Positions 7,905-16,365 of a stretch of 29,158 nt of DNA are shown one piece after another. The DNA is from CAZQYB01 sp964582985. Lineage in GTDB: Bacteria > Planctomycetota > Phycisphaerae > Sedimentisphaerales > Anaerobacaceae. The notes beneath the pieces are model-generated. The model was not told the DNA's origin, searched no databases, and was given only the letters and a program-made list of their open reading frames with translations. Made by a program: the position numbers and the translations under genes. Location of the stretch: contig CAZOUM010000039.1 of the NCBI GenBank assembly GCA_964582985.1, forward strand, positions 1 through 29,158, in the 5' to 3' direction. Position 1 is the first letter of the stretch; each line of letters begins with the position of its first letter.

Positions 7905-7997
7905 TCTTTCTTGTATTTGGTTTTGTGAAGCTTTGTGGGCAGTCTTTATTTCGGCTGCCTCTTGTTATGTGTAGGTAAACATTTTTAGGAGCTGGTT

Positions 7998-8999
7998 ATG
8001 GGTTGTAATCTGGCAATTGCAGGAGTGACCGGAGCGGTTGGTCAGGAATTCCTCAAAATTCTCGAAAGGCGAGACTTCCCGTTTGATTCACTCAGGGTAC
8101 TTGCAAGCAGCCGTTCGGCTGGCAAGAAAATCGAATTCAAACGCAAAGAATACATTGTCGAACGACTAACCAAAAAGAGTTTCGCCAACATCGATATCGC
8201 ATTGTTCAGTGCCGGCGGTGCCAGGAGTAAGGAATTTGCTCCCGCCGCCGTTGAAGCCGGCGTGGTGGTAGTGGATAACTCTTCGGCCTTTAGAATGGAC
8301 CCCGATGTGCCGCTGGTTATTCCTGAGATAAATCCGCAGAAAATTAAGGAACATAAGGGCATTATCGCGAATCCAAACTGCTCGACGATTATCGGGATTG
8401 TTCCGGTCTGGCCACTGCACAAAGCGAATCCCGTCAAGCGAATGGTAGTCAGCACTTACCAGGCCGCCAGCGGTGCAGGAATGTCGGCAATGCTCGAATT
8501 GGAAAACCAGACCCGCGAGATACTCGACGGCAAAGAGCCAAAGTGCAAGGCTTTTCCGTATCAAATTGCGTTTAATGTCTTTAGCCATAATTCGCAGCTT
8601 GATGCCGACAGCTATAACCTCGAAGAGGTAAAAATGGTCAAAGAGACCATGAAGATTTTCGACTGTCCTGATATCGCGATTACGTGCACCTGCATTCGCA
8701 TTCCTGTATTCAGGGCCCACTGCGAAAGCATCAACCTCGAGTTTAGTGACCCGATGACCCCTGACCAGGTCAGGGACCTGTTGAGTACTGCGCCGGGCGT
8801 TTCGCTGATTGATGACCGCGAAAACAATCGCTTCCCAATGCCAATCGACGCCACCGGCAAAGATAACATATTTGTCGGCCGAATACGCCAGGACAAGTCG
8901 ATACCTGAGAACCGCGGCATAAATATCTGGGTCGCCGGCGACCAGTTGCGAAAAGGGGCCGCCCTCAACGCTGTCCAGATTGCAGAGAAGCTGCTATAA
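7998..8999 (+). CDS. asd: Aspartate-semialdehyde dehydrogenase
   Basis: A 333-residue cytosolic enzyme that reduces aspartyl-4-phosphate with NADPH to aspartate semialdehyde, the branch point to lysine/diaminopimelate, threonine and methionine. The nucleotide-binding start AIAGVTGAVGQEFL (7-20) is typical. Catalytic C128 sits in NPNCSTI and the base H241 in RIPVFRAHCES. SGAGMSAMLELENQ is the loop following the cofactor region, and the C-terminus GDQLRKGAALNAVQIAE is conserved. Length is normal. AGGAG stands upstream of the ATG with good spacing. It is the first gene of a plus-strand run; truA begins 8 bases after its stop, so the two are very probably co-transcribed. Confidence 0.97.
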   Translation: MGCNLAIAGVTGAVGQEFLKILERRDFPFDSLRVLASSRSAGKKIEFKRKEYIVERLTKKSFANIDIALFSAGGARSKEFAPAAVEAGVVVVDNSSAFRMDPDVPLVIPEINPQKIKEHKGIIANPNCSTIIGIVPVWPLHKANPVKRMVVSTYQAASGAGMSAMLELENQTREILDGKEPKCKAFPYQIAFNVFSHNSQLDADSYNLEEVKMVKETMKIFDCPDIAITCTCIRIPVFRAHCESINLEFSDPMTPDQVRDLLSTAPGVSLIDDRENNRFPMPIDATGKDNIFVGRIRQDKSIPENRGINIWVAGDQLRKGAALNAVQIAEKLL

Positions 9000-9007
9000 T
9001 TGCCGCG

Positions 9008-9751
9008 ATGACGGCTCGGAATATAAGATTGACAATCAGCTACGACGGCAGCGAGTATCACGGCTGGCAAATCCAGCCTGGACACAAGACTATTCAGGGT
9101 ACACTTAGCGAAGTAATCTGGGATTTGCTTGGCCCCGAGGTTAGAATAGCAGGCGCCAGCAGAACCGATGCCGGCGTCAGCGCCCTCGGCCAAGCCGCCC
9201 TGATACAAATCGATTCGCCCATACCGACTGAGAATCTTGTCGACGCAATAACCGGCAGACTGCCCCAAGACATAGTTGTCACCGAGGCGGTGGAAGTGCC
9301 GCAGGGCTTTGACATCATAGGTGCGGCCAAAAGGAAATTGTACCGCTATACGATTTTTACCGGCCGGCAGCGTCCGGTTCTGCAAATAAGACACTGCTGG
9401 CATCTGCGCACAAAGCTTGATGTAGTCGCTATGAACCAGGCTGCTAAAATGTTGGTAGGAAAGAAGGATTTTAAGTCCTTTGCAGCGGCGGCCGACAAAC
9501 GCGAAAGCTCCGTGCGAACAATCTTTCGCTGCGATGTCACTGCCGAAAATGAGTGGGTATATGTCGATGTAGAAGGCGATGCTTTCTTGTATAACATGGT
9601 AAGAAACATAGTCGGAACCCTTGTCGAAATCGGAAGCGGGAGAAGGCTGCCCGAAAAAATAGAACAGATTCTCGAAGCTAAAGACCGAAAAGCCGCCGGG
9701 CCCATCGCTCCGGCAGCAGGACTGTGTCTGATGTGGATTAAATACGCCTGA
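9008..9751 (+). CDS. truA: tRNA pseudouridine(38-40) synthase TruA
   Basis: A 247-residue enzyme that isomerises uridines 38-40 in the anticodon arm of many tRNAs. The catalytic aspartate is D54 in ASRTDAGVSALGQ. The family consensus is GRTDAGVHALGQ, so a G and an H are both replaced by S, while R, T, D, G and V remain. Other conserved segments are LTISYDGSEYHGWQ (8-21), KRKLYRYTI, SFAAAADKRESSVRTI and FLYNMVRNIVGTLVEIG. Length is normal. The ATG lies 8 bases after asd, and no strong ribosome site is visible, so translational coupling is likely. The glycosyltransferase gene follows 19 bases later. Confidence 0.95.
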   Translation: MTARNIRLTISYDGSEYHGWQIQPGHKTIQGTLSEVIWDLLGPEVRIAGASRTDAGVSALGQAALIQIDSPIPTENLVDAITGRLPQDIVVTEAVEVPQGFDIIGAAKRKLYRYTIFTGRQRPVLQIRHCWHLRTKLDVVAMNQAAKMLVGKKDFKSFAAAADKRESSVRTIFRCDVTAENEWVYVDVEGDAFLYNMVRNIVGTLVEIGSGRRLPEKIEQILEAKDRKAAGPIAPAAGLCLMWIKYA

Positions 9752-9770
9752 AGCGTATGCAGGAGGCATA

Positions 9771-10949
9771 TTGAAAATCGTTCACATAATAACAAGATTG
9801 ATACTCGGCGGTGCCCAGGAAAACACTCTTATAACATGCAAGCTCCTGGCACAGCGGGGACACGATGTCACGCTTATCACCGGTCCTGCCATAGGTCCGG
9901 AAGGAGAACTCTTTGAACAAACCAAGAATCAAAAATATGATGTGATGGTCATACCCAAAATGATTCGTGCAATCTGTCCCTTATATGACACCATAACCTA
10001 TTACCAAATCAAAAAATACCTCAAGCGACTGCAGCCTGACATCGTTCATACCCATTCGGCCAAAGCCGGGATACTCGGCAGATTTGCCGCCGACAAATTG
10101 AAAGGAAAATGGGGAGAAAACCTGCCGGCGGCTGTGCACACAATACATGGCTTGGCGTTTCATCCCTATCAAAGTAAGTGGCTTAACAAGTTCTATATCG
10201 CCATAGAAAAAGCGGCTGCGAAGCGAACAGATTACTTTATTAGTGTTGCTGATGCGATGACTGAGCAGGCGACCACCGTTGGTATAGGCCGGCCGGAGCA
10301 ATACTCCACCGCTTATTCTGCCATCGAAGAAGATGATTTTTTGCAGCCCATTCCTGACGAGCGAAGAAAAGAGTTTCGCAAAAAGTATCAAATCCCCGAA
10401 GATTCCGTAGTGCTTGTCACCATCGCGCGATTATTTATGCTCAAGGGGCACGAATACATTATTGAATCAGCTAAGGTACTTTCGGAGCGATTTGATAAAG
10501 CAGTCTGGCTGTTTGTCGGTGACGGAAACTTGAGTGACCACTTCAAGAAACAGGTAATTGACCTGGGATTGGCTGAAAAAATCAAATTCACAGGTCTTTT
10601 GCCGCCGAGCCAGATGCCGCTTGCAATACAGTCATCGGATATCCTGGTCCATTGCTCGCTGAGGGAAGGCCTCGCTCGCACTCTGCCGCAGGCGATGCTG
10701 TGCGGCAAGCCGGCAATATCCTTCGATATCGACGGCGCACGAGAGGTGGTAAACGAAACAACAGGGCGCCTTATTGAACCAAAAAATATTGAGCAATTAA
10801 CGAATGCCTGCGCGGAATTGATAGAAGATGAGGAATTAAGAAAGAAGCTTGGTGAACAGGGAAGAGAGTCGGTAAAAGAGAAATTCGCACCGGAAAGAAT
10901 GGTTGACACTATCGAAGCTGTCTACGAGAAGCTGTTGGGACAAAACTAA
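9771..10949 (+). CDS. GT4-family glycosyltransferase
   Basis: A 392-residue GT-B fold enzyme that moves a sugar from an activated nucleotide donor to an acceptor, probably in cell-surface polysaccharide or glycolipid assembly. The N-terminal domain starts KIVHIITRLILGGAQENTL, with the glycine-rich GGAQ loop (13-16) and HTHSAKAGILGRFAA (94-107). The C-terminal donor domain has VTIARLFMLKGHEYII (216-231) and the acidic motif around E299 (REGLARTLPQAML); the usual second glutamate is Q307, a variant seen in several GT4 enzymes. The start is TTG, chosen because AGGAGG at 9761-9766 lies four bases before it. Sugar and acceptor are unknown. Confidence 0.92.
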   Translation: MKIVHIITRLILGGAQENTLITCKLLAQRGHDVTLITGPAIGPEGELFEQTKNQKYDVMVIPKMIRAICPLYDTITYYQIKKYLKRLQPDIVHTHSAKAGILGRFAADKLKGKWGENLPAAVHTIHGLAFHPYQSKWLNKFYIAIEKAAAKRTDYFISVADAMTEQATTVGIGRPEQYSTAYSAIEEDDFLQPIPDERRKEFRKKYQIPEDSVVLVTIARLFMLKGHEYIIESAKVLSERFDKAVWLFVGDGNLSDHFKKQVIDLGLAEKIKFTGLLPPSQMPLAIQSSDILVHCSLREGLARTLPQAMLCGKPAISFDIDGAREVVNETTGRLIEPKNIEQLTNACAELIEDEELRKKLGEQGRESVKEKFAPERMVDTIEAVYEKLLGQN

Positions 10950-11018
10950 ATGCTTGACCTCACTGTCATTCTGAGCGTAGCGAAGAATCTTGTTGTTTTA
11001 GAAAGAGAAAAATTATGA
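10950..11018 (+). CDS. 22-codon micro-ORF reading through a dispersed repeat
   Basis: ATG 10950 abuts the TAA of the glycosyltransferase (TAAATG), and the TGA at 11016-11018 overlaps the ATG of the next gene (ATGA). The product begins MLDLTVILSVAKNL; VILSVAKNL is the direct translation of the TGTCATTCTGAGCG repeat. It may be only a coupling device or chance, but both junctions are exactly those expected for translational coupling. Confidence 0.35.
   Translation: MLDLTVILSVAKNLVVLEREKL
10964..10990 (+). repeat. TGTCATT-type dispersed hairpin repeat, copy C
   Basis: TGTCATTCT, GAGCGTAGCGA, AGAATCT, with stem ATTCT/AGAAT at 10968-10972 and 10984-10988. This class of short repeat is common between genes in many unrelated bacterial genomes. 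Confidence 0.75.
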
Positions 11019-11431
11019 AAAGTTACAGAAAAGAACTGTGGTTTAATACGAGAGGCAGACGCGAGTTCATCAACATGACGCCGCAGGTTGAGCAGTGTCT
11101 TGAAGAAAGCGGTGTCAAAGAGGGCTTTGTGCTCTGCAACGCTATGCACATTACTGCCAGCGTTTTTATCAATGACAATGAATCAGGCCTGCATCACGAT
11201 TTCGAAGTCTGGCTGGAAAAACTGGCCCCTGAAAAGCCGTACTCACAATATCGTCATAACAGCTTTGAAGACAACGCCGACGCCCACCTGAAGCGCAGCG
11301 TGATGGGAAGAGAAGTTGTCGTAGCTATAACGAATGGTCAACTTGATTTCGGGCCCTGGGAGCAGATATTCTACGGCGAATTCGACGGGAAAAGAAAAAA
11401 ACGTGTCCTCGTAAAAATAATCGGCGAATAA
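11015..11431 (+). CDS. YjbQ/UPF0047 family protein (secondary thiamine-phosphate synthase-like)
   Basis: A 138-residue single-domain cytosolic protein of the YjbQ family. Some members show weak thiamine-phosphate synthase activity when overexpressed, which gave the family its name; the natural role is unsettled. Conserved features are AMHITASVFINDNE (43-56), the HHDFEVWL segment (60-67), DNADAHLKRSVMG (86-98) and the signature GQLDFGPWEQIFYGEFDG (108-125). The conserved histidines at 45, 61 and 91 probably bind metal. Length is normal. Its ATG overlaps the stop of the repeat-derived micro-ORF by the sequence ATGA, and it belongs to the run that starts at asd. Confidence 0.92.
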   Translation: MKSYRKELWFNTRGRREFINMTPQVEQCLEESGVKEGFVLCNAMHITASVFINDNESGLHHDFEVWLEKLAPEKPYSQYRHNSFEDNADAHLKRSVMGREVVVAITNGQLDFGPWEQIFYGEFDGKRKKRVLVKIIGE

Positions 11432-11499
11432 GAAGCTTGTTTTGACGGCAGATAAATGCGACGGCAAAGGCGAGCAAAACTTCAATGGGAAGAGCAGGT

Positions 11500-13977
11500 A
11501 TGAACATGCTGAGGATATCCAGAGCAGTGATAATTATGTGGTTCTGTTTATTCTTGCCTGGTGGTTGTGCCCACTATGTAAGCGAGGCGCGGCGTTCGAC
11601 AGAAGTCGACCTCACGGATGCAGTGATTGTGGTCTGTTTATCTGAAGCGGTGCACGCCAAGACCGCTGATATGCTCAGCGACGAAATCGCCAACCGTACG
11701 GGTGTGCGTCTTGAGGTAACCAGCTCGATGCCGAAGGACAATAAAAGCGCGATTGTTCTTGGTACGGTAGACAGTATGAAACCGACGTCATCGCTGCCGA
11801 AGGACCTTGAGGTACCGAGTAAGGCAGAGGGCTACGCGATATGGACCGACAATCATAAGGTTTATCTTGTCGGGCGTGACGACCGCGGTGCCTTGTTTGC
11901 GGCGGGCAGGCTTATCCGTCTGCTTTCGATGAACAGAGGCAAAGTCTGCGTTTCGGCTGATTTGCGACTGGCCAGCGCACCTGAGTATCCCATACGCGGG
12001 CATCAGTTGGGCTACCGAAATCTGAACAACACTTACGATACGTGGGACCTGGCAGCTTACGAACAGTATGTTCAGGAGTTGATAATCTTCGGAACAAATG
12101 CCATTGAACTGGTGCCGACTCTTAACGTCAACAAACGGCCCGGCCCGCATATGGGCAAGTCGATGTGGGAGATGAACAAGGCCCTGTCAGAGATGGTAGG
12201 CTCATACGGACTTGACGTGTGGATATGGATTAAGGTGATGCATAGCGAGGTTAAGACCGCTGAGGCCGAGAAGGTGGCGATGGCAAAACGCAGGCGGCTG
12301 TTTGAGAGCCTGCCCCATCTGGACGCGGTTTTTGTGCCCGGCGGTGACGGCGGTGACACGCCGGTAGAGGTGCTGATGCCGTGGCTGGGCCGTCTGGCCC
12401 AGGTGCTGAGGCAGGTACATCCGAAGGCAACGCTCTGGGTCTCCAACCAGACTTTCGAATCCAAAGATAACGACTTTTTCTTCAATTACCTTCAAACAAA
12501 ATCTCCGGACTGGCTTGCCGGCGTGGTCTATGGGCCCTGGACAACTGTGAGCATCCCGGAGGTCCGGCGACGGACGCCGAAAAAGTATAAGCTTCGACGT
12601 TATCCCGACATCTGCCACTGCCTGGGGTGCCAGTATCCGGTGCCACAGTGGGACAGAACTTTTTCACAGACGTTTGGGCGTGAGCCGATATGTCCGAGGC
12701 CGCGGGCAATGACTCATATTCACAATCTGTATGCTCCTTTGGCTGACGGCTTTATTACATACAGCGACGGCGTCAATGACGACCTCAACAAATTTGTCTG
12801 GAGCGCGCTTGGGTGGGATTCCAAAATCAGCGTTGAAACGATTCTGCGTGAATACGGCAAAATGTTTTTCGGGGATAAGTATGCCGATGCGGTTGCCCGG
12901 GGTCTGTTAAAGCTGGAAGAAAACTGGGTCGGAGCCATCGCTGAAAATGAAGGCATCGACGAGACGCTCAGGATATGGCAGGAGATTGCGCAGCGCGGCG
13001 GTGATGGACTGGCGGGTAACTGGCGGCTGCAGCTTTATCTTTTTCGAGCGCATTACGACAGTTATCTCAAGCACAGGGCCGCAGCAGAGTTAGGTTATCA
13101 GGCCCGGGCTTATGAAGCATTGAAGCGGGCATCGGAAAAGGGCGTCACAAAAGCAATCAATGATGCCCGTTCGGCACTTGCCCGCGTTGACAGCGAAAAA
13201 TCTGCACAGCAATTGCGAGAGCGGACCGAAATGCTGGGTCTGAAATTATTCAAGAGCATCGGTCTTCAAATGAGCACCAAGGCCCCTTACAAGGCTGTAG
13301 GGCCGAGACGCGGGGCCGTGATGGATTATCTCGACCGGCCGTTAAATGACCGGCTGTGGCTTGAAAGCCAGTTCAAAGAGGTTCTTCGCCAGCAGAACCA
13401 AAAGGCCCAACTTGCGCGGATAGACAGAATCATGAATTGGGATGACCCGGGACCGGGCGGGTTTTATGATGATTTGGGTTTTGTTGGCAAAGACCCACAT
13501 CTTGTCAGGCAGAAAATCTGGCAGCAGGACCCGCAGTTTTTAGAGTCGCCGATAGCAGAGCAGTACTATACGGCCAGAGTGTCCGATGCTAACAAGCTTT
13601 CCTGGCGTGACCAGGCACAAATACGCTATCGGATGGGCGTACATCCTCCTTATGACAAGTTCTCGCCGCAGGAACAGGCGCAGTCTCATAGCCAAACACG
13701 GCCACTTTTGAGGATGCGCTACGAGGACCTGGACCAGCAGGCTAAGTATCGGGTCCGCGTGACCTATCATGGCCGATTTCATACCACGGTCAAGCTTGTA
13801 GCCGACGGCAAGTACGAGGTTCACGGTCCGCTGACCCAGCCCGACCGCGTCCGGCCGGTTGAATTTGATGTGCCGAGAGGGGCTACGAAAGACGGCGTGC
13901 TTGAGTTACAATGGCAGCTCATGAATAAAGCACGCGGCTGTCAGGTTGCTGAGGTCTGGCTGATAAAGGAAAACTAA
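11500..13977 (+). CDS. Putative glycoside hydrolase lipoprotein (GH20b/GH67-like N-terminal domain)
   Basis: About 825 residues. I use the ATG at 11500, preceded by GGAAGAGCAGG; an in-frame ATG at 11485 is possible. The hydrophobic leader ends LFLPGGCAH, a lipoprotein-like signal with cysteine, though proline at -3 is atypical. Roughly residues 35-145 resemble the small domain that precedes GH20 and GH67 barrels, ending GRDDRGALFAAGRLIRLL. A barrel-like region follows (YPIRGHQLGYRNLNNTYDTW, WIWIKVMHSEV, VFVPGGDGGDTP, ATLWVSNQTFE, GVVYGPW). SDGVNDDLNKFVWSALGW with EILREYGKMFFG-like spacing (ILREYGKMFFGD) resembles alpha-glucuronidase-type enzymes. The C-terminal 150 residues look like a beta-sandwich. 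Catalytic residues cannot be assigned; acids in GGDGGD are candidates. The substrate is unknown. The neighbours do not form a typical polysaccharide utilisation locus. Confidence 0.65.
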   Translation: MNMLRISRAVIIMWFCLFLPGGCAHYVSEARRSTEVDLTDAVIVVCLSEAVHAKTADMLSDEIANRTGVRLEVTSSMPKDNKSAIVLGTVDSMKPTSSLPKDLEVPSKAEGYAIWTDNHKVYLVGRDDRGALFAAGRLIRLLSMNRGKVCVSADLRLASAPEYPIRGHQLGYRNLNNTYDTWDLAAYEQYVQELIIFGTNAIELVPTLNVNKRPGPHMGKSMWEMNKALSEMVGSYGLDVWIWIKVMHSEVKTAEAEKVAMAKRRRLFESLPHLDAVFVPGGDGGDTPVEVLMPWLGRLAQVLRQVHPKATLWVSNQTFESKDNDFFFNYLQTKSPDWLAGVVYGPWTTVSIPEVRRRTPKKYKLRRYPDICHCLGCQYPVPQWDRTFSQTFGREPICPRPRAMTHIHNLYAPLADGFITYSDGVNDDLNKFVWSALGWDSKISVETILREYGKMFFGDKYADAVARGLLKLEENWVGAIAENEGIDETLRIWQEIAQRGGDGLAGNWRLQLYLFRAHYDSYLKHRAAAELGYQARAYEALKRASEKGVTKAINDARSALARVDSEKSAQQLRERTEMLGLKLFKSIGLQMSTKAPYKAVGPRRGAVMDYLDRPLNDRLWLESQFKEVLRQQNQKAQLARIDRIMNWDDPGPGGFYDDLGFVGKDPHLVRQKIWQQDPQFLESPIAEQYYTARVSDANKLSWRDQAQIRYRMGVHPPYDKFSPQEQAQSHSQTRPLLRMRYEDLDQQAKYRVRVTYHGRFHTTVKLVADGKYEVHGPLTQPDRVRPVEFDVPRGATKDGVLELQWQLMNKARGCQVAEVWLIKEN

Positions 13978-14072
13978 AGACTCACAAGGCAAGTCCCGAA
14001 GCAGATAAAGGATGCGGCAATACGGGGCGGCGATTAAGTCGGAAATGTTTGTATCAGGCAATGGAGTATAGT

Positions 14073-14507
14073 ATGGATAATGCAAAGCGTGCAGTTTCTT
14101 GTTTTAAGCAAGGTTATAACTGTTCCCAGGCGATAGTGTCAGTTTACGGCGAGCAATTTGGTCTCAGTCGGGAAACGGCCTTGAAGGTTTCTGCCGGGTT
14201 CGGTGGCGGAATGCAAATGGCCGAGACGTGCGGGGCGGTGACCGGAGCCTTTATGGTCATCGGATTAAAGCACGGTGCAACTGAGGCAGAAGACAAACGC
14301 GCAAAGGAACAGACCTACAAACTCGTCAAAGAATTCGCGGACAAGTTTAGTTCCCGCAACGGTTCTGTTATTTGCAAAGAGTTGCTTGGCTGTGACATAA
14401 GCACACCTGAGGGTGCTAAGACTGCACAAGAAAAGGATTTGTTTGCTACTCTATGCACAAAACTGGTACGGGATGCCGCCGAAATTCTCGAAGAACTCGC
14501 TGTTTAG
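14073..14507 (+). CDS. C-GCAxxG-C-C family protein
   Basis: A 144-residue soluble protein of the family named for spaced cysteines. The visible cysteines are C10, C17, C53 (in CGAVTG, 53-58), C101, C107 and C128, the expected pattern. The family is thought to bind a metal or take part in redox chemistry and is often found near oxidoreductases or transporters, but its function is not established. I chose the ATG at 14073 because GGAG at 14063-14066 sits six bases before it; a TTG at 14049 and an ATG at 14061 are in frame but lack a site. The next gene starts one base after its stop (TAGG ATG), so the two are almost certainly coupled. Confidence 0.88.
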   Translation: MDNAKRAVSCFKQGYNCSQAIVSVYGEQFGLSRETALKVSAGFGGGMQMAETCGAVTGAFMVIGLKHGATEAEDKRAKEQTYKLVKEFADKFSSRNGSVICKELLGCDISTPEGAKTAQEKDLFATLCTKLVRDAAEILEELAV

Positions 14508-14508
14508 G

Positions 14509-16206
14509 ATGCCACTCACGGTGAACTTAGTAGTCAGCAATTGCAAAGCAGGCTTTTGGGTGCGTCTTGCTGCAATTCTGATTGATTTGCTCATTATTTG
14601 GGTAGCGGTCAGACTTGCTATAGTGCTTTTTATCTACGCTGGTGTTTACGTGCCTTTTGAGTCGACGTTTGCCCTGTCTTTCTTGGTTTATTCAGCCCTG
14701 CTAATTGGCTGGCGAGGAGCCACTGTCGGCAAGACATTGTGCGGCCTTACCGTTCAGTCTTCAAGAGGCAAACATGGAGGTTACTTAAGAGCGCTTTTGC
14801 GGGAAACGGTTTGCAAACTAATTTCGGCGGCCTTTTTATTTTTGGGATTCATTTGGGCAGCGTTCTCTCGAAAAAAACGCGCATGGCACGACTATATTGC
14901 GCGCACAGCAGTAATCCAGGACCCGCAACGGCGGAAGCGAACCCCAATTGCTCTTTTGGCCGCATTCGTGTTGAGTGTATTCTTCATCGGCAGGAAACCG
15001 CTCAGCAACATTTGGTCGAGTTATCTTGCCTCAAGCCGGATGGGAGTGCCTTCGAATATATCAATGCCGTATGCCAACCGTGACCCGTCCACGCTGGTGG
15101 AGATTTCTTCGCTGGCTAAAGATGACCGCACAAAGTTCATCAAGTGGCTGGACCTGCACGGCAAGGACCCCGTTGAGTACGCCGTGGAAACGGCCGCAAA
15201 ACATCAGGTAACCATTTTTGGGGAGATACACCAGCAAAAGGATTATTTGCTCTTCCTTAACAAAATCATTCCCGAATTGTACCACCGCGCCGGCGTGAGG
15301 TGCGTGGCTATGGAAGTATGCCTGGCTGAGGACAATAAGAAGATTAGCCAATTAGTCACTGCACCGGAATTCGACCGCGAGCTTGCATTGGAAATCGCCC
15401 GGCATCAATCGTGGGGCCTGTGGGGCTCCAAGGAATACTGGGACGTATTTGAAACGGTTTGGCGCTTGAACAAAAGCCTGCCCGAAGGCAAAAAGAAGAT
15501 GCGTCTGGTTGGCATCGACGTGAGATTTGACGCTCCATCGATGGCCCTTGTTACGGGTGGCGAGGGAGCGAAAATCAAAGCGCCATTATGGGAGAAGTTG
15601 AGAATTTTCAGGATGGTCGATGACATTATAGTTGAGCTTAATCGCGACGTACTGATGGCGCTGAATATCGAGAAGGAAATCATTGAGCGAGGGGAGCGGG
15701 GAATCGTGTGGGCCGGATTGGCCCATTCGTATACGCATTATCAACAACCGATTATTATCCGTGGAAAATTGCTCAGGAAATTTAACCGGATGGGATTACT
15801 GCTGCATCACAAATATAGCGAAAAGATATTTCAAGTGGTTCTGCACGAGGGCCACGGCGTTTTCGATTCCCTTATGGAAGAGTTTATCGAACCTGTTATG
15901 GAAGAGCGCGGAAATATCCCGGTTGGGTTTGATGTATTCGATTCTCCATTTGCAAATTTGCGAGATGGCAGCTCCAAGGATTATCGTTATCTTCCCAGCT
16001 TAAGATTCGCGGACAAGGCCTGTGGTTACATTTATCTAAAGCCCGCTAAGAAACTTAAAAAGTGTGGGTGGCTTTCAGGCTACATCTCCAAGGAAATGTT
16101 TGTGAAGAATAAGCCTTATTACAAGGCATGGGGTCGACTTGCTGATATACAAGTTAATGATGAGCACAAAGCAAACGAAGTGCTCAAAATGCTGTCTGAA
16201 AATTAG
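14509..16206 (+). CDS. RDD membrane domain fused to a ChaN/EreA-like domain
   Basis: A 565-residue two-part protein. Residues about 12-137 are an RDD domain, with R19 and D26 in AGFWVRLAAILIDLLII, helices near 18-45, 55-68 and 103-120, and the closing signature WHDYIARTAVI with D128. A further helix (146-161) leads to a soluble part. From about 218 to 500 it resembles the ChaN/Tiki/erythromycin-esterase superfamily: VTIFGEIHQQKDYLLFL (234-250) with GEIH at 238-241, CVAMEVCLAED (E269), and MRLVGIDVRFD. The family includes haem-binding ChaN and esterases with paired Glu/His active sites; the actual reaction is unknown. The start immediately follows the previous gene; a GTG at 14521 is an alternative. 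Upstream in-frame codons (from 14413) overlap the C-GCAxxG gene and are not needed. Confidence 0.72.
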   Translation: MPLTVNLVVSNCKAGFWVRLAAILIDLLIIWVAVRLAIVLFIYAGVYVPFESTFALSFLVYSALLIGWRGATVGKTLCGLTVQSSRGKHGGYLRALLRETVCKLISAAFLFLGFIWAAFSRKKRAWHDYIARTAVIQDPQRRKRTPIALLAAFVLSVFFIGRKPLSNIWSSYLASSRMGVPSNISMPYANRDPSTLVEISSLAKDDRTKFIKWLDLHGKDPVEYAVETAAKHQVTIFGEIHQQKDYLLFLNKIIPELYHRAGVRCVAMEVCLAEDNKKISQLVTAPEFDRELALEIARHQSWGLWGSKEYWDVFETVWRLNKSLPEGKKKMRLVGIDVRFDAPSMALVTGGEGAKIKAPLWEKLRIFRMVDDIIVELNRDVLMALNIEKEIIERGERGIVWAGLAHSYTHYQQPIIIRGKLLRKFNRMGLLLHHKYSEKIFQVVLHEGHGVFDSLMEEFIEPVMEERGNIPVGFDVFDSPFANLRDGSSKDYRYLPSLRFADKACGYIYLKPAKKLKKCGWLSGYISKEMFVKNKPYYKAWGRLADIQVNDEHKANEVLKMLSEN

Positions 16207-16365
16207 CACTGATCAGAGCCTTAATTAGAGATCGGTGACTTGATGAGCTTGCTGTTTTTTTCTACTTCAGGTATGCCAGCGAACATTATCAATGACTTAC
16301 TCATCTGTGTTCGCCTTCAGCGTAACGCTTTCCTACAACGCCGCCAATAATTCATTTAAGCTGTT

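Noticed and set aside
7905..7997. Possible lysine riboswitch in the asd leader
   Set aside because: The leader is about 90 bases, half the size of the lysine riboswitch, and shows only one short hairpin.
8612..9769. 385-codon minus-strand frame opposite asd and truA
   Set aside because: Both plus-strand genes match well-known families over their whole length, so this is a shadow frame; it has no domain of its own.
16207..16260. Possible terminator after the RDD fusion gene (CACTGATC/GATCGGTG)
   Set aside because: The stem is good, with one G-U pair, but the T run lies about 17 bases away, too far for a standard terminator.
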